Assembly: GCF_014138285.1 (NCBI RefSeq)
Contig: NZ_JACGXN010000006.1
Span: 1-64,000 of the forward strand
From: Phyllobacterium myrsinacearum
Lineage (GTDB): Bacteria; Pseudomonadota; Alphaproteobacteria; Rhizobiales; Rhizobiaceae
DNA: 64,000 nt
Direction of reading: 5' to 3'
Both the position numbers and the translations under genes were made by a program. Below are positions 1 to 8,081 of the stretch, piece after piece; position 1 is the stretch's first letter; every line of letters begins with the position of its first letter. Below the pieces are notes generated by a model, which made no database searches, was not told the origin of the DNA, and saw only the letters and a program-made list of their open reading frames with translations.

Positions 1-81
1 GTCGCGGTTATGCGCAAGCTTCTCGTCACCGCCAATGCGCTCGTCAAAGCCGATCGCATGTGGGTCGAAAAACATGCTTGA
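1..81 (+). CDS. IS110-family transposase, C-terminal end only
   Basis: The first 27 codons are open from the window edge and end in TGA at 79-81. The peptide contains MRKLLVTANALVK followed by a short acidic/basic tail, which is how IS110/IS1111 transposases usually end (the conserved C-terminal transposase_20 region is followed by a helix of this kind). The rest of the gene lies upstream of the window, so it cannot be told whether the element is intact. It sits 260 bases before an orphan regulator, so it may mark the edge of an insertion next to the replicon backbone. Recognition rests on a short tail only. Confidence 0.6.
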   Translation, partial: VAVMRKLLVTANALVKADRMWVEKHA

Positions 82-341
82 TCACAACGGAAACTAATCG
101 CAAGGCGCGAGAGGTGCTGGGATTCCAGCAGGAGCATTCGTGGTGCAAAGACGTCAAGCTGGATTGAAATGCAATCGAGACCGTGGATGCCGGATAAACC
201 TCGCTGATTGCAACGCCTCGCGGCTCCATCGGGCGCGGGTCGAATTTGCTCTTAACGGGCGTGAAGCCCCATCGTAGTGTCCAATAGAGAATAAGTATAT
301 GATTTGCCTCACATGCTTGTCCGAAATGGAGATATGAACCC
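82..341. other. Non-coding stretch after the IS110 tail
   Basis: No convincing gene is seen. IS110 elements lack conventional terminal inverted repeats, so the element's end cannot be placed by eye. A small GC-rich inverted repeat, GGGC-GTGAA-GCCC, lies near 259-271. A purine-rich stretch around 327-332 could be the ribosome binding site of the downstream regulator. Confidence 0.35.
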
Positions 342-1367
342 TTGCAACATCGACAGCGCTTACCTGAGAAAAAGAGTAAGATCACCCTCAAAGAAGTGGC
401 GCGTCATGCAGGCGTTGGAGAATCGACCGTATCGCGGATCATGCGTAAGGACGGGTCCGTTTCGGAGGCAACAAGGCTGAAGGTTATGGAGGCCGTTCGT
501 GCCACCGGATATGTGCCTAACCGTATTGCCGGGTCCTTGGCTTCTCTCAATTCCCATCTGGTAGGCGTGGTGATCCCTTCATTGTCGAATATCGTTTTTC
601 CGGAAGTGCTGCAGGGCATCCATGCCGGATTGAAACAGGGGGACTACCAGCCCGTTATCAGCACGACAGAATATGATGTCGATTTGGAAGAGGATGTCGT
701 ACGCGGTCTCCTCGCGTGGAAACCGGCGGCGATTCTCATCGCTGGTTTTGACCACACGGATGCTACACGCCGGATGCTGGTTCAGAGTGATATCCGGATC
801 GTGGAAATGATGGATATTGACGCCGTTCCCATCGATATTGCTGTAGGCATGTCGCATCGACGCGCGGGGTATGTGACCGGAAAGCATCTTGTCGCACGGG
901 GATACCGCCATTTCGGATATGTTGGCCACGACTGGAATGCAGATCGACGCGCGCATCTGAGATATGAAGGGATTGTCCAGGCCCTGAGTGACTCAGGGCT
1001 TGCGATTGAGGCTCATGCAATTGCGGAAGCACCAAGCTCGGTTGGCGTGGGACGGGAAATGACGGCACGAATTCGTGCCGAGGCTCCGGGACTCGACGTC
1101 GTTATTTATTCCAACGATGACATGGCCGTGGGGGGCGCATTTTATTGTCTGGGCGCAGGAATAAGCATGCCTGATCAATTGGCGATCTTTGGCTTCAATG
1201 GACTGGATATCGGGCGGGAGTTACCCCAACCACTTTCCACCATTCGGTCAAACAGGTTTTTGATCGGGCGCACGGCCGTCGAGAAGGCGTTTGAATCGCG
1301 GCTACGTCCCCCAGCTCCCGCAGTTGTTGACACGGGTTTTGAGGTTTTCGATGGAGCGACAGCCTGA
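342..1367 (+). CDS. LacI-family transcriptional regulator (GntR-of-E. coli type)
   Basis: A 341-residue protein of normal LacI-family length. Residues about 14-60 form the helix-turn-helix and hinge (ITLKEVARHAGVGESTVSR, then an N-R-I-A-G-S-L-A hinge helix); the rest is a periplasmic-binding-protein-like effector domain (GVVIPSLSN, IVIYSNDDMAVGG-type segments, GFNGLDIG). The overall pattern resembles the gluconate repressor subgroup, so a sugar acid effector is possible but not shown. The start is TTG at 342, about ten bases after a GGAG at 328-331; an ATG at 334 is in another frame. No metabolic gene is adjacent: an IS tail lies upstream and the rep region downstream, so its target is unknown. 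Confidence 0.85.
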   Translation: MQHRQRLPEKKSKITLKEVARHAGVGESTVSRIMRKDGSVSEATRLKVMEAVRATGYVPNRIAGSLASLNSHLVGVVIPSLSNIVFPEVLQGIHAGLKQGDYQPVISTTEYDVDLEEDVVRGLLAWKPAAILIAGFDHTDATRRMLVQSDIRIVEMMDIDAVPIDIAVGMSHRRAGYVTGKHLVARGYRHFGYVGHDWNADRRAHLRYEGIVQALSDSGLAIEAHAIAEAPSSVGVGREMTARIRAEAPGLDVVIYSNDDMAVGGAFYCLGAGISMPDQLAIFGFNGLDIGRELPQPLSTIRSNRFLIGRTAVEKAFESRLRPPAPAVVDTGFEVFDGATA

Positions 1368-1656
1368 AGCATTGGTCTCGACCGAAGAGATGATCCTGAC
1401 CAGAACACTATCGGAGCAGATGTTGCTGATAGTGCCGCAGGACGGAGCAATCCATCCTCTGATTAACAATGCCAGGATCCTTCAGTGACATCGCATTCGC
1501 TGCGAGGGACATGCCTCAATCCTCCCGAAATGCATGGTTGAAACTCTCCCAGATTGGCCCAACAATATATTGGAGCGCTTTACGTGATTTGTGGACGATG
1601 ATCATATCAGCCGGCAGCATCATGTGTATCAGGCACACCTGCCGCCTGCCTTAATG

Positions 1657-1672
1657 GTTAATTTGCGTTAAC
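1657..1672. repeat. GTTAA-N6-TTAAC inverted repeat upstream of repA
   Basis: GTTAA and TTAAC half-sites flank TTTGCG. The arms are only 5 bp, but they repeat the half-site of the larger palindrome at 1775-1791. RepA operators and RepB partition sites of repABC replicons are palindromes of this kind, so it may be a secondary binding site. Confidence 0.4.
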
Positions 1673-1774
1673 TATAAACTGCTTGACGCGACTCAGTTCT
1701 TTTAGCAGTTTGCTTACGGTTTTAAGGGGTATCCTGCGAAATAAGCGTTACACGTAAATCTGAATGTTAGTGCT

Positions 1775-1791
1775 GTTTAACGGCGTTAAAC
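1775..1791. promoter_or_regulatory. Perfect palindrome GTTTAACGGCGTTAAAC, candidate parS or repA operator
   Basis: The 17-base sequence GTTTAACGGCGTTAAAC has two perfect 7-base arms around GGC. It lies 104 bases before repA. Published repABC partition sites follow a 16-base pattern beginning GTT and ending AAC with a GC-containing centre; this copy is similar but one base longer, so it may be parS or the RepA autorepression operator. Confidence 0.55.
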
Positions 1792-1894
1792 TACCAACCA
1801 GCGTTACCCTTTTGGTATTTCAATCGAATCGGCGCATCTTAACCCTGCGCTGATGCGATTCTTTTGAACAGGCGCACGGGATTAATACGTAACT

Positions 1895-3172
1895 ATGATG
1901 AATGCGGTACAGACAACTCAACCGGATGGAACGCAACTGGCGGCAGTGCCACAGCCATCCGCTGCCCTGACCGCTGATCGCGCCATCGCTGCGGACGCAG
2001 AAATGCTGTCGGCACAATTGCAGGCCATGCGTAACCGCTTGTTTCCACCTACCGCACAAAAGACCCTGCGCAAATTCACGAGCGGCGAAGCTGCAAAGCT
2101 CATCGGTGTTTCAGACGGCTATCTGCGCCAGCTCTCCATCGCGGGTGAGGGGCCCCAGCCGGAAACTGGTGCAAACGGACGCCGGCTTTATTCACTCGCT
2201 GAAATCAATGCGCTGCGCCATCATCTCGCCGATGCCGGCGGACCCAAAGCCAAGACTTATCTCCCCCATCGCGATCCTTCCGCCAACGAGCATATGCAGG
2301 TGATCGCGGTCACGAACTTCAAGGGCGGCTCGGGCAAGACCACAACAAGCGCTCATCTGGCCCAGCATTTGGCCATGTCAGGTTTTCGCGTCCTGGCAGT
2401 TGATCTTGATCCTCAGGCATCGATGTCGGCGCTTTTTGGCTACCAGCCGGAACTCGATCTGACGGGGAATGACACGCTTTACGGTGCCATTCGCTACGAT
2501 GGTGAACGGCGTCTGATGCGCGACATCATCCGCAAGACTTATTTCGATGGGCTTGACCTTATTCCGGGCAACCTCGAATTGCAGGAATTTGAACACACCA
2601 CGCCGCAGATGCTTGCGGACCGCCAGCATGGTGCGCAACAGAGCATCGAACAGCAGCTGTTCTTTGCCCGGGTACAGGCAGCGCTCGACACGATCTCGGA
2701 CGATTACGATGTCGTTGTCATCGATTGCCCGCCTCAGCTGGGTTTTCTGACGCTTTCCGCGCTGTGCGCCGCCACATCCGTTCTTGTTACCGTGCATCCG
2801 CAGATGCTCGATGTAGCGTCCATGAGCCAGTTTCTGTTCATGACAGCTGATCTTCTGGCAGTCGTGCGCGAGGCAGGCGGTGAACTCAACTTCGATTTCA
2901 TGCGCTATCTCATTACGCGCTTTGAGCCCAACGATGCACCGCAGCAGCAGATTGCTGGTTTCTTGCGTTCGCTGTTTGGTGATCGCGTCTTGACATCGGC
3001 CGTGGTCAAATCAACGGCATTTTCCGATGCCGGTCTCACCAAGCAGACGCTGTATGAAGTTTCGCGCGACAGTTTTACCCGGGCGACCTATGACCGGGCC
3101 ATCGAATCGCTGTCCTCCGTCAACGCCGAAATCCAGAGCCTGATCTTCAGGGCCTGGAATCGGCCTGTGTGA
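1895..3172 (+). CDS. repA: RepA, ParA-family partition ATPase
   Basis: A 425-residue repABC-type ParA. Residues about 55-105 form a MerR-like N-terminal DNA-binding region (FTSGEAAKLIGVSDGYLRQL, RRLYSLAEIN). The deviant Walker A motif NFKGGSGKTTTS is at about residue 144, with DLDPQAS and VVIDCPPQLG as the other nucleotide-site motifs. RepA drives plasmid segregation together with RepB and represses the operon. Start ATG 1895 has an adjoining ATG at 1898. The stop lies 8 bases before repB, so the two are co-transcribed. The long N-terminus and 425-residue length fit rhizobial RepA rather than chromosomal ParA. Confidence 0.97.
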   Translation: MMNAVQTTQPDGTQLAAVPQPSAALTADRAIAADAEMLSAQLQAMRNRLFPPTAQKTLRKFTSGEAAKLIGVSDGYLRQLSIAGEGPQPETGANGRRLYSLAEINALRHHLADAGGPKAKTYLPHRDPSANEHMQVIAVTNFKGGSGKTTTSAHLAQHLAMSGFRVLAVDLDPQASMSALFGYQPELDLTGNDTLYGAIRYDGERRLMRDIIRKTYFDGLDLIPGNLELQEFEHTTPQMLADRQHGAQQSIEQQLFFARVQAALDTISDDYDVVVIDCPPQLGFLTLSALCAATSVLVTVHPQMLDVASMSQFLFMTADLLAVVREAGGELNFDFMRYLITRFEPNDAPQQQIAGFLRSLFGDRVLTSAVVKSTAFSDAGLTKQTLYEVSRDSFTRATYDRAIESLSSVNAEIQSLIFRAWNRPV

Positions 3173-3180
3173 GGTAAGAG

Positions 3181-4254
3181 ATGACAGATAAAAATCGCAG
3201 GGATCAACTCAAGGCGTTGTTCGGCACGGTGGATACGGTCCCCCAGCCGGAGCCTAAACCGGTCAATCCGGCTCCGTTGGAAGACAGCCTGCCGAGTGAG
3301 CAGCCAAAGCAGCGCACGGCGTCTGGGGCCATCAAGGCTATGGGCCTGTCGCTCGGCGGTATCTCGCGTGAGCTGGAGGATGCCCGCAAGATTAGAGAAA
3401 GTCTCGAGGGAGCGGAACGGGTCATCGAGATTGATCCCCAGCTTATTGAATATTCTTTTGTTGAAGATCGTTTGAGTCATGATTTCGGCTTGGATGAAAC
3501 CTTCCGGGAGTTGGTGGAAAGCATTAAGCTGAATGGCCAGCAGGTTCCGATCCTTGTTCGACCGCATCCGGAGCGGCGGGGATACTATCAGACGGCATAT
3601 GGTCATCGCCGCTTGCGGGCTGCCGCAGAGCTCAAGCTGCCGGTGCAGGCGATCGTCCGTGAGTTGAGCGATGCCCAGCTTGTGGTGGCACAGGGCAAAG
3701 AGAATGCCGAGCGCCGTGATCTCTCGTTCATCGAGCGTGCATTCTTTGCCCGCAATCTCATCGATCGGGGCTTCAGCCGGTCGGTGGTGCAGGATGCCCT
3801 GGCTTTGCATAAGGCGGAGATGACCCGCTATCTGCAAGTCGTGGACGCCATCCCGAAGCCGATTTTGCAGGCAATCGGCCCAGCACCCAAAATCGGTCGG
3901 CCGCGTTGGGTGAGACTTGCCGATATGTTGAGAAAACCCGAAGGCCGTGAGGCGGTTCAAGGGGTCGTTCAACAGGATCATTTCAGATTGCAGGGCAGCG
4001 ACGGCCGTTTTGAGGCGGTGTTCGAACATCTGCTGAATCTCAACAAGCCTGCTGTAACGGCAGCAGCCAAGGTCGATCCTGCTGATGCAAGGGAAATACG
4101 TGACAGCAACGGTGATTTCATCGCCAAGCTTCTGAACACCAAAAAGGAGCGGTCGATCAGTTTTGCCGACACGGTTCCCGAAGCGTTCGTGGAGTATGTG
4201 GCCGGCGAGTTAAACGGGCTTTTGCAGCGCTACAGGAGCGAACGAAAAGCCTGA
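3181..4254 (+). CDS. repB: RepB, ParB-family centromere-binding protein
   Basis: A 357-residue ParB/RepB protein. The nuclease-like ParB fold is seen at about residues 85-180, with AYGHRRLRAA and the ENAERRDLSFIERA segment (the conserved arginine-patch and helix that precede the helix-turn-helix), followed by the DNA-binding region GFSRSVVQDALALHKAEMTR. It should bind the replicon's partition site and stimulate RepA. A GAGGTAAGAG ribosome site lies directly before ATG 3181, 8 bases after repA. The spacer to repC is about 200 bases and holds the antisense control RNA. Confidence 0.97.
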   Translation: MTDKNRRDQLKALFGTVDTVPQPEPKPVNPAPLEDSLPSEQPKQRTASGAIKAMGLSLGGISRELEDARKIRESLEGAERVIEIDPQLIEYSFVEDRLSHDFGLDETFRELVESIKLNGQQVPILVRPHPERRGYYQTAYGHRRLRAAAELKLPVQAIVRELSDAQLVVAQGKENAERRDLSFIERAFFARNLIDRGFSRSVVQDALALHKAEMTRYLQVVDAIPKPILQAIGPAPKIGRPRWVRLADMLRKPEGREAVQGVVQQDHFRLQGSDGRFEAVFEHLLNLNKPAVTAAAKVDPADAREIRDSNGDFIAKLLNTKKERSISFADTVPEAFVEYVAGELNGLLQRYRSERKA

Positions 4255-4321
4255 GACATGCGTAATTCTGGTTTTGTGTAAGCGTTGAACGGAAAGAACA
4301 GAGAGAAGGAACAACGGCAAG

Positions 4322-4370
4322 AAAAAAGGCCCCCAGAACGTTACCGCTCCGGAAGCCCTCTTCAATGTAG
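4322..4370 (-). ncRNA. Counter-transcribed RNA (ctRNA/incA) of repABC
   Basis: The repB-repC spacer encodes a short minus-strand RNA. Reading minus, a perfect TTGACA (-35) at 4406-4401 is followed after 18 bases by TCTCTA (-10) at about 4382-4377. The predicted transcript, roughly 50 nt, ends in a 13-bp hairpin with a GTAA loop (arms 4357-4345 and 4340-4328, several G-U pairs) and six T at 4327-4322. Such antisense RNAs pair with the repC leader and control copy number and incompatibility. The 5' end is inferred from the promoter; the terminator is directly visible. Confidence 0.85.
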
Positions 4371-4376
4371 CAATTT

Positions 4377-4406
4377 TAGAGAATCACTTCCTACCTGACT
4401 TGTCAA
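4377..4406 (-). promoter_or_regulatory. Promoter of the ctRNA
   Basis: On the minus strand a consensus -35 hexamer TTGACA (4406-4401) and a -10-like TCTCTA (4382-4377) are separated by 18 bases. They are correctly placed to start the antisense RNA that ends at the hairpin at 4328-4357. Confidence 0.65.
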
Positions 4407-4461
4407 GAGTCGGACGCGTTCCGGCAACACCTTTCCCTTGCCTCAATTTGAGGTAGAGAAA

Positions 4462-5808
4462 ATGACTGATCGTTTTGCAACGACGCCATTTGGCGGGCGA
4501 TCGCTGTCGCATGCCATGTTCGCAGTGCAGGAAAAGACAGCGCGTGCCCGCGAAAAACTGGCGGGAACTGATGCCAATCACCCGGAGAAATGGGCGCTTT
4601 TGCGTGAACTGACGCAGGCGCGCGCTGCATTCTTCCTGTCGGATCGCACTATAGCCGTACTGGAAGCGCTTCTGAGCTTCTATCCCGAGACTTTGCTGGA
4701 TGGTAGCACGCCTGTGGTCGTGTTTCCGTCCAATGCGGAACTGTCCATGCGTACGCGTGGCATGTCCTCTGCGACCATTCGCCGGCACCTTGCCGCGCTT
4801 GTGGAAGCCGGATTGATCATCCGGCGGGATAGCCCGAATGGCAAGCGCTATGCCAGGCGTGGGGAAGGTGGGGAAATCGAGCACGCATTCGGCTTTGATT
4901 TGTCGCCACTCGCGCTGCGCAGTGACGAAATCAGGGAACATGCGGCGGCTGCGCGGGACATGGAGCGGGCTATTCACCGTGTTCGCAGCGAAATCACTAT
5001 TCACTTGCGCGATGTATCCAAGACCATTGACGCAGGATTGAGCGAGGAGCGTCTGGGTGACTGGGAAGCCTATGCGGACGAACTGGCAGCCCTCTCGGGG
5101 CGGGTAAGCAGGCATCTGCCATTGGAGACAATGAAAGTACGGCGAGACAGCCTCGCAGCGCTTCGGAGCAAGGTTGAAAAAGCCTATCTTGATACACTTT
5201 CAAACGAAGAAATGAGCGGCACTGACTCTTCTTCTGAGCACCATATTCAGAATTCAAATATAGACCACCATTTTGAAAGGGCTTCCGAAAAAAGCCAGAA
5301 ACAAACGGCAGCACCAGAATTTGCAAACAGCGGGGTTGCTGACAGGGGAAGAGATGACAAGGCAGAAGCCGGACGCAGCCAGGCAATGACAAAAATGCGC
5401 CAGCGGTTGCTGGACGCCAAACTGAAACGGGTTCAGCATCGGGATGCCGTGCCGGGTGATTTGCCAACCGGGACGATGAAGGCGTCAGCTTTGCCGCTGG
5501 GCGCTGTATTGGAGGCCTGCCCGCAAATTCGTGACTATGCCCGCAATGATATCGAGGATTGGCGCGATTTGATGCAGACAGCGGCTTTGGTCCGTTCCAT
5601 GCTCGGTATTTCACCCGATGCCTGGGAAAGAGCGCGCGAAACGATGGGTGATATCAACGCTTCCATCACAATTGCTGCGATATTGGAACGGGCAGGAGAA
5701 ATCCGTTCGCCCGGAGGATATCTGCGCGCGCTAACCGACAGAGCCGAAATTGGCCAGTATTCGGTCATCCCAGTGATCAAGGCGCTCAACGGTGAGGGGA
5801 GAGCATAG
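4462..5808 (+). CDS. repC: RepC, replication initiator
   Basis: A 448-residue RepC, the initiator of repABC replicons, which also usually contains the origin inside its own gene. The N-terminal region has a winged-helix-like segment (STPVVVFPSNAELSMRTRGM, then SSATIRRHLAALVEAGLI) at about residues 75-125. A polar linker follows at about 255-330, then a second conserved domain (ACPQIRDYARNDIEDW). The ATG at 4462 is preferred over an in-frame TTG at 4438 because GAGGTAGAG lies just before it and the resulting start, MTDRFATTPFGGRS, matches known RepC N-termini. Translation is expected to be controlled by the ctRNA in the leader. Confidence 0.96.
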   Translation: MTDRFATTPFGGRSLSHAMFAVQEKTARAREKLAGTDANHPEKWALLRELTQARAAFFLSDRTIAVLEALLSFYPETLLDGSTPVVVFPSNAELSMRTRGMSSATIRRHLAALVEAGLIIRRDSPNGKRYARRGEGGEIEHAFGFDLSPLALRSDEIREHAAAARDMERAIHRVRSEITIHLRDVSKTIDAGLSEERLGDWEAYADELAALSGRVSRHLPLETMKVRRDSLAALRSKVEKAYLDTLSNEEMSGTDSSSEHHIQNSNIDHHFERASEKSQKQTAAPEFANSGVADRGRDDKAEAGRSQAMTKMRQRLLDAKLKRVQHRDAVPGDLPTGTMKASALPLGAVLEACPQIRDYARNDIEDWRDLMQTAALVRSMLGISPDAWERARETMGDINASITIAAILERAGEIRSPGGYLRALTDRAEIGQYSVIPVIKALNGEGRA

Positions 5809-5824
5809 ATGTGGAAAGCGAAAA

Positions 5825-5842
5825 GGGGCGCGCGAGCACCCC
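5825..5842 (-). terminator. Terminator hairpin between repC and the kdu operon
   Basis: On the minus strand the hairpin GGGGTGC-TCGC-GCGCCCC (one G-U pair) is followed by TTTTCGCTTT. It lies between two convergent transcription units, repC and the ABC binding protein gene, and could serve the minus-strand operon. Confidence 0.6.
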
Positions 5843-5867
5843 TGATCTAGTGTTTTCGGGCCTGAGA

Positions 5868-6656
5868 TCAACGAGAAGTCAGATCGTCAGGCAAATCGCG
5901 GTTGTGGAACTCCTTGAAGACAGTCCGCAGCGTTCCATTGGCGAAATTGGTCTTTACCCAGCTGTTCAACCAGTCCTGCAGCGGCTTTTCACCCTTGGGA
6001 AGAGCGATACCGAGATTGGTTTCCTTCTGAGTGAACTTCAGTTCGAGCGGATTGGTCGTGCGTTTCTTGTTCAGACCGCCAAGTACAGCGGACTGACTGG
6101 AGATGATGTCGAGCTGACCGGTTACAGCTGCAGTGATCAGTGTCGCATCGTCCTCAAAACGCACAATTTGCGCGCCGGGGGCATTCTGGGTGATATCCAT
6201 GTCGTTCGTTGTCGCACGGGTAACACCAATGCGCTTGCCAGCGAGATCCGCATAATTCTTGATCTCGACGTCTTTAGGCGCCGCGACGATCAGGCTGAGT
6301 GTGGCGTAGGGTACGGAATAATCGATCGCCTTCTTGCGCTCTTCGGTAATACCAAGGGCGGAGACAACCAGATCAGCCTTTCCCGTTTGCACGGTCGGTA
6401 CACGCGCGGCATTGGTAATCTCGACAAGATCCAGTTTCACGCCAAGATCTTTGGCAATCAGGCGCGCGGTCTCGACGTCGGACCCTGTGGCTTTGAGATC
6501 GCCATCGACATAGGAATATTCCGGGCTGCCCATCGCGACGGCGATGCGTATTTTTCCGGATTTCTTAATATTTTCAAGGACATCGGCCTGCGCAGCAGTT
6601 GCGGCTATCATGAGTGCTGCTGTGGCTGCTACGGCCACTTTCATTATCATTTTCAT
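5868..6656 (-). CDS. ABC transporter solute-binding protein, polar amino acid type (family 3)
   Basis: A 262-residue secreted binding protein. A signal peptide (MKMIMKVAVAATAALMIAA, cleavage near AQA-DV) precedes a bacterial extracellular solute-binding family 3 domain (GKIRIAVAMGSPEYSYVDG, DLVVSALGITEERKKAIDYS). The start is set at 6656, with GGGAGAGAAC just before it, rather than an in-frame codon 30 bases upstream. It is the last gene of a minus-strand operon after kduI and kduD, so the substrate is likely a uronate-derived acid or oligomer rather than an amino acid; that is inference from context. Family membership is clear, substrate is not. Confidence 0.88.
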   Translation of the reverse strand: MKMIMKVAVAATAALMIAATAAQADVLENIKKSGKIRIAVAMGSPEYSYVDGDLKATGSDVETARLIAKDLGVKLDLVEITNAARVPTVQTGKADLVVSALGITEERKKAIDYSVPYATLSLIVAAPKDVEIKNYADLAGKRIGVTRATTNDMDITQNAPGAQIVRFEDDATLITAAVTGQLDIISSQSAVLGGLNKKRTTNPLELKFTQKETNLGIALPKGEKPLQDWLNSWVKTNFANGTLRTVFKEFHNRDLPDDLTSR

Positions 6657-6705
6657 GTTCTCTCTCCCAGTTGATTCAAGTCCCACCGGCTATGCCGGAT
6701 TGGTT

Positions 6706-7434
6706 TCAGAGGCCGTTCGCCAAGAACTCCTTCAATTCTTGTGTTTCCGGCCGCACAAGCATGTCACCGGTACCAGTCTCCCAGACCCGGCCGGTGTTCA
6801 TATAGATGACGCGGCTTGCAACCTTGCGCGCGAAGGCCATTTCGTGGGTTACGACGATCATGGTCATTCCACCCTTGGCCAGATCTTCCATCACACGCAG
6901 GACTTCACCCGTCAGTTGCGGATCCAACGCCGAGGTCACCTCGTCAAAGAGCATGACCTTGGGCTGCATGGCGAGCGAACGGGCAATCGCCACACGCTGT
7001 TGCTGGCCGCCAGACAATTGCTCGGGATAGGCATCGATTTTCTGGATAAGACCGACCTTTGCAAGAACCGATTTCGCTGTCTCCATCGCTTCGGCGCGAC
7101 CAATATTCTTGACGCGGCGCAGAGCAAGCATGATGTTCTCCGCCACGTTCATGTGTGGAAACAGATTGTAGCTCTGGAACACCATTCCCACGTCCTGGCG
7201 CAGCGCGCGAATGTTGAGATCCGGTGACTCCACTCGGTGTCCGCAGACTTCAATCGTTCCGCCCTGAATTGTTTCAAGGCGGTTGATACAGCGCAGGGCC
7301 GTGCTCTTGCCTGAACCCGACTGGCCGATGAGTGCCACCACTTCACCCGGTGCAACATCAAAAGATACGCCTTTGAGCACTTCGACGGTTCCAAACCGCT
7401 TGATCACTTCATGGAGTTTAACGGCGGCCGACAT
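6706..7434 (-). CDS. ABC transporter ATPase, polar amino acid type
   Basis: A 242-residue GlnQ/HisP-type ATPase. Walker A is GQSGSGKST (about residue 37), signature LSGGQQQRVAIARSLA, Walker B VMLFDEVTSALDP. It should energise the two permeases upstream in the operon (7418-8071 and 8082-8765). Its start overlaps the permease stop by 17 bases, with GAGAGGAAACTGA before ATG 7434. The Walker B run ends in DEVTSALDP rather than the more common DEPTSALDP; this is a known variant of the family. Confidence 0.93.
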   Translation of the reverse strand: MSAAVKLHEVIKRFGTVEVLKGVSFDVAPGEVVALIGQSGSGKSTALRCINRLETIQGGTIEVCGHRVESPDLNIRALRQDVGMVFQSYNLFPHMNVAENIMLALRRVKNIGRAEAMETAKSVLAKVGLIQKIDAYPEQLSGGQQQRVAIARSLAMQPKVMLFDEVTSALDPQLTGEVLRVMEDLAKGGMTMIVVTHEMAFARKVASRVIYMNTGRVWETGTGDMLVRPETQELKEFLANGL

Positions 7435-8071
7435 TCAGTTTCCTCTCGAGAGAACGGCTCCAGACCGATAGGGGGTAACAGACGCAGAAATAGAAAGCGG
7501 CCGCGATACCGAAAATGAGAAACGGCTGGAACAGCGAATTGTTGATGACCTGTGCGGCGCGGGTGAGCTCGACGAAGCCCACAACCGATGCCAGCGATGT
7601 ATTCTTGACGAGCTGCACCATGAATCCGACTGTCGGCGGGGTCGCGATGCGCATGGCCTGCGGCAGGATCACGTCTATCAGTACTTGCCATCGTGTTAGA
7701 GCGAGACATTCGGCTGCTTCAAATTGGGTTCGTGGTACGGATTCGACGCATCCGCGCCAGATCTCGCCGAGATAGGCACTTGAGTAGATCATCATGCCGA
7801 CACCGGCAGCCATAAGCGGTGGAAGTTCGATACCGATGACACCGAGGCCGAAATAGATGACGAACATCAGGATCAGCAGAGGCGTTCCCTGGATGATCTG
7901 TACATAAATGAGAGACAACCGCCGCAGCCAGCGTATGGGCGAAGTGCGGGCGAGCATGACGAAGAATCCTGCAACGCCACCGAGTGCAAAGGCGAGTGCG
8001 GAGAGGACGACAGTCCAGACAAGCCCCTGCAGCAGATAGAAGAGATGATTTGTAGTGAAACCGTCGGTCAT
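7418..8071 (-). CDS. ABC transporter permease, polar amino acid type (HisMQ family)
   Basis: A 217-residue membrane protein with about five hydrophobic segments and the EAA motif region (AAECLALTRWQVLIDVILPQ), typical of His/Glu/Gln/Arg permeases. ATG 8071 is chosen because GAGGAAG precedes it; a longer in-frame start nine codons upstream lacks one. It probably forms the membrane pore as a heterodimer with the neighbouring permease at 8082-8765, 10 bases upstream. Part of the gntR-kduI-kduD operon. Confidence 0.92.
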   Translation of the reverse strand: MTDGFTTNHLFYLLQGLVWTVVLSALAFALGGVAGFFVMLARTSPIRWLRRLSLIYVQIIQGTPLLILMFVIYFGLGVIGIELPPLMAAGVGMMIYSSAYLGEIWRGCVESVPRTQFEAAECLALTRWQVLIDVILPQAMRIATPPTVGFMVQLVKNTSLASVVGFVELTRAAQVINNSLFQPFLIFGIAAAFYFCVCYPLSVWSRSLERKLNVGRR

Positions 8072-8081
8072 GGATGCTTCC

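Larger units (their letters stand above)
1368..1894. other. repABC upstream control region, no gene seen
   Basis: About 527 bases separate the LacI gene from repA. The only open frames are short and lack family features. From about 1650 on, the DNA becomes AT-rich and carries repeated TTAAC-type half-sites and two palindromes (listed separately). By position this should hold the repA promoter and operator, and possibly a partition site. A TTGACG at about 1683 could be a -35 element, but no good -10 follows at the right distance. Confidence 0.6.

Noticed and set aside
1469..1654. A 61-codon frame in the repABC upstream region
   Set aside because: Short, no ribosome site and no family similarity; region looks regulatory.
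3088..4029. A 313-codon minus-strand frame opposite repB
   Set aside because: repB is unmistakable on the other strand and the antisense frame lacks a ribosome site or domain.
6544..7227. A 227-codon plus-strand frame across the ABC binding protein and ATPase genes
   Set aside because: It spans two real genes on the opposite strand and contains no recognisable domain.
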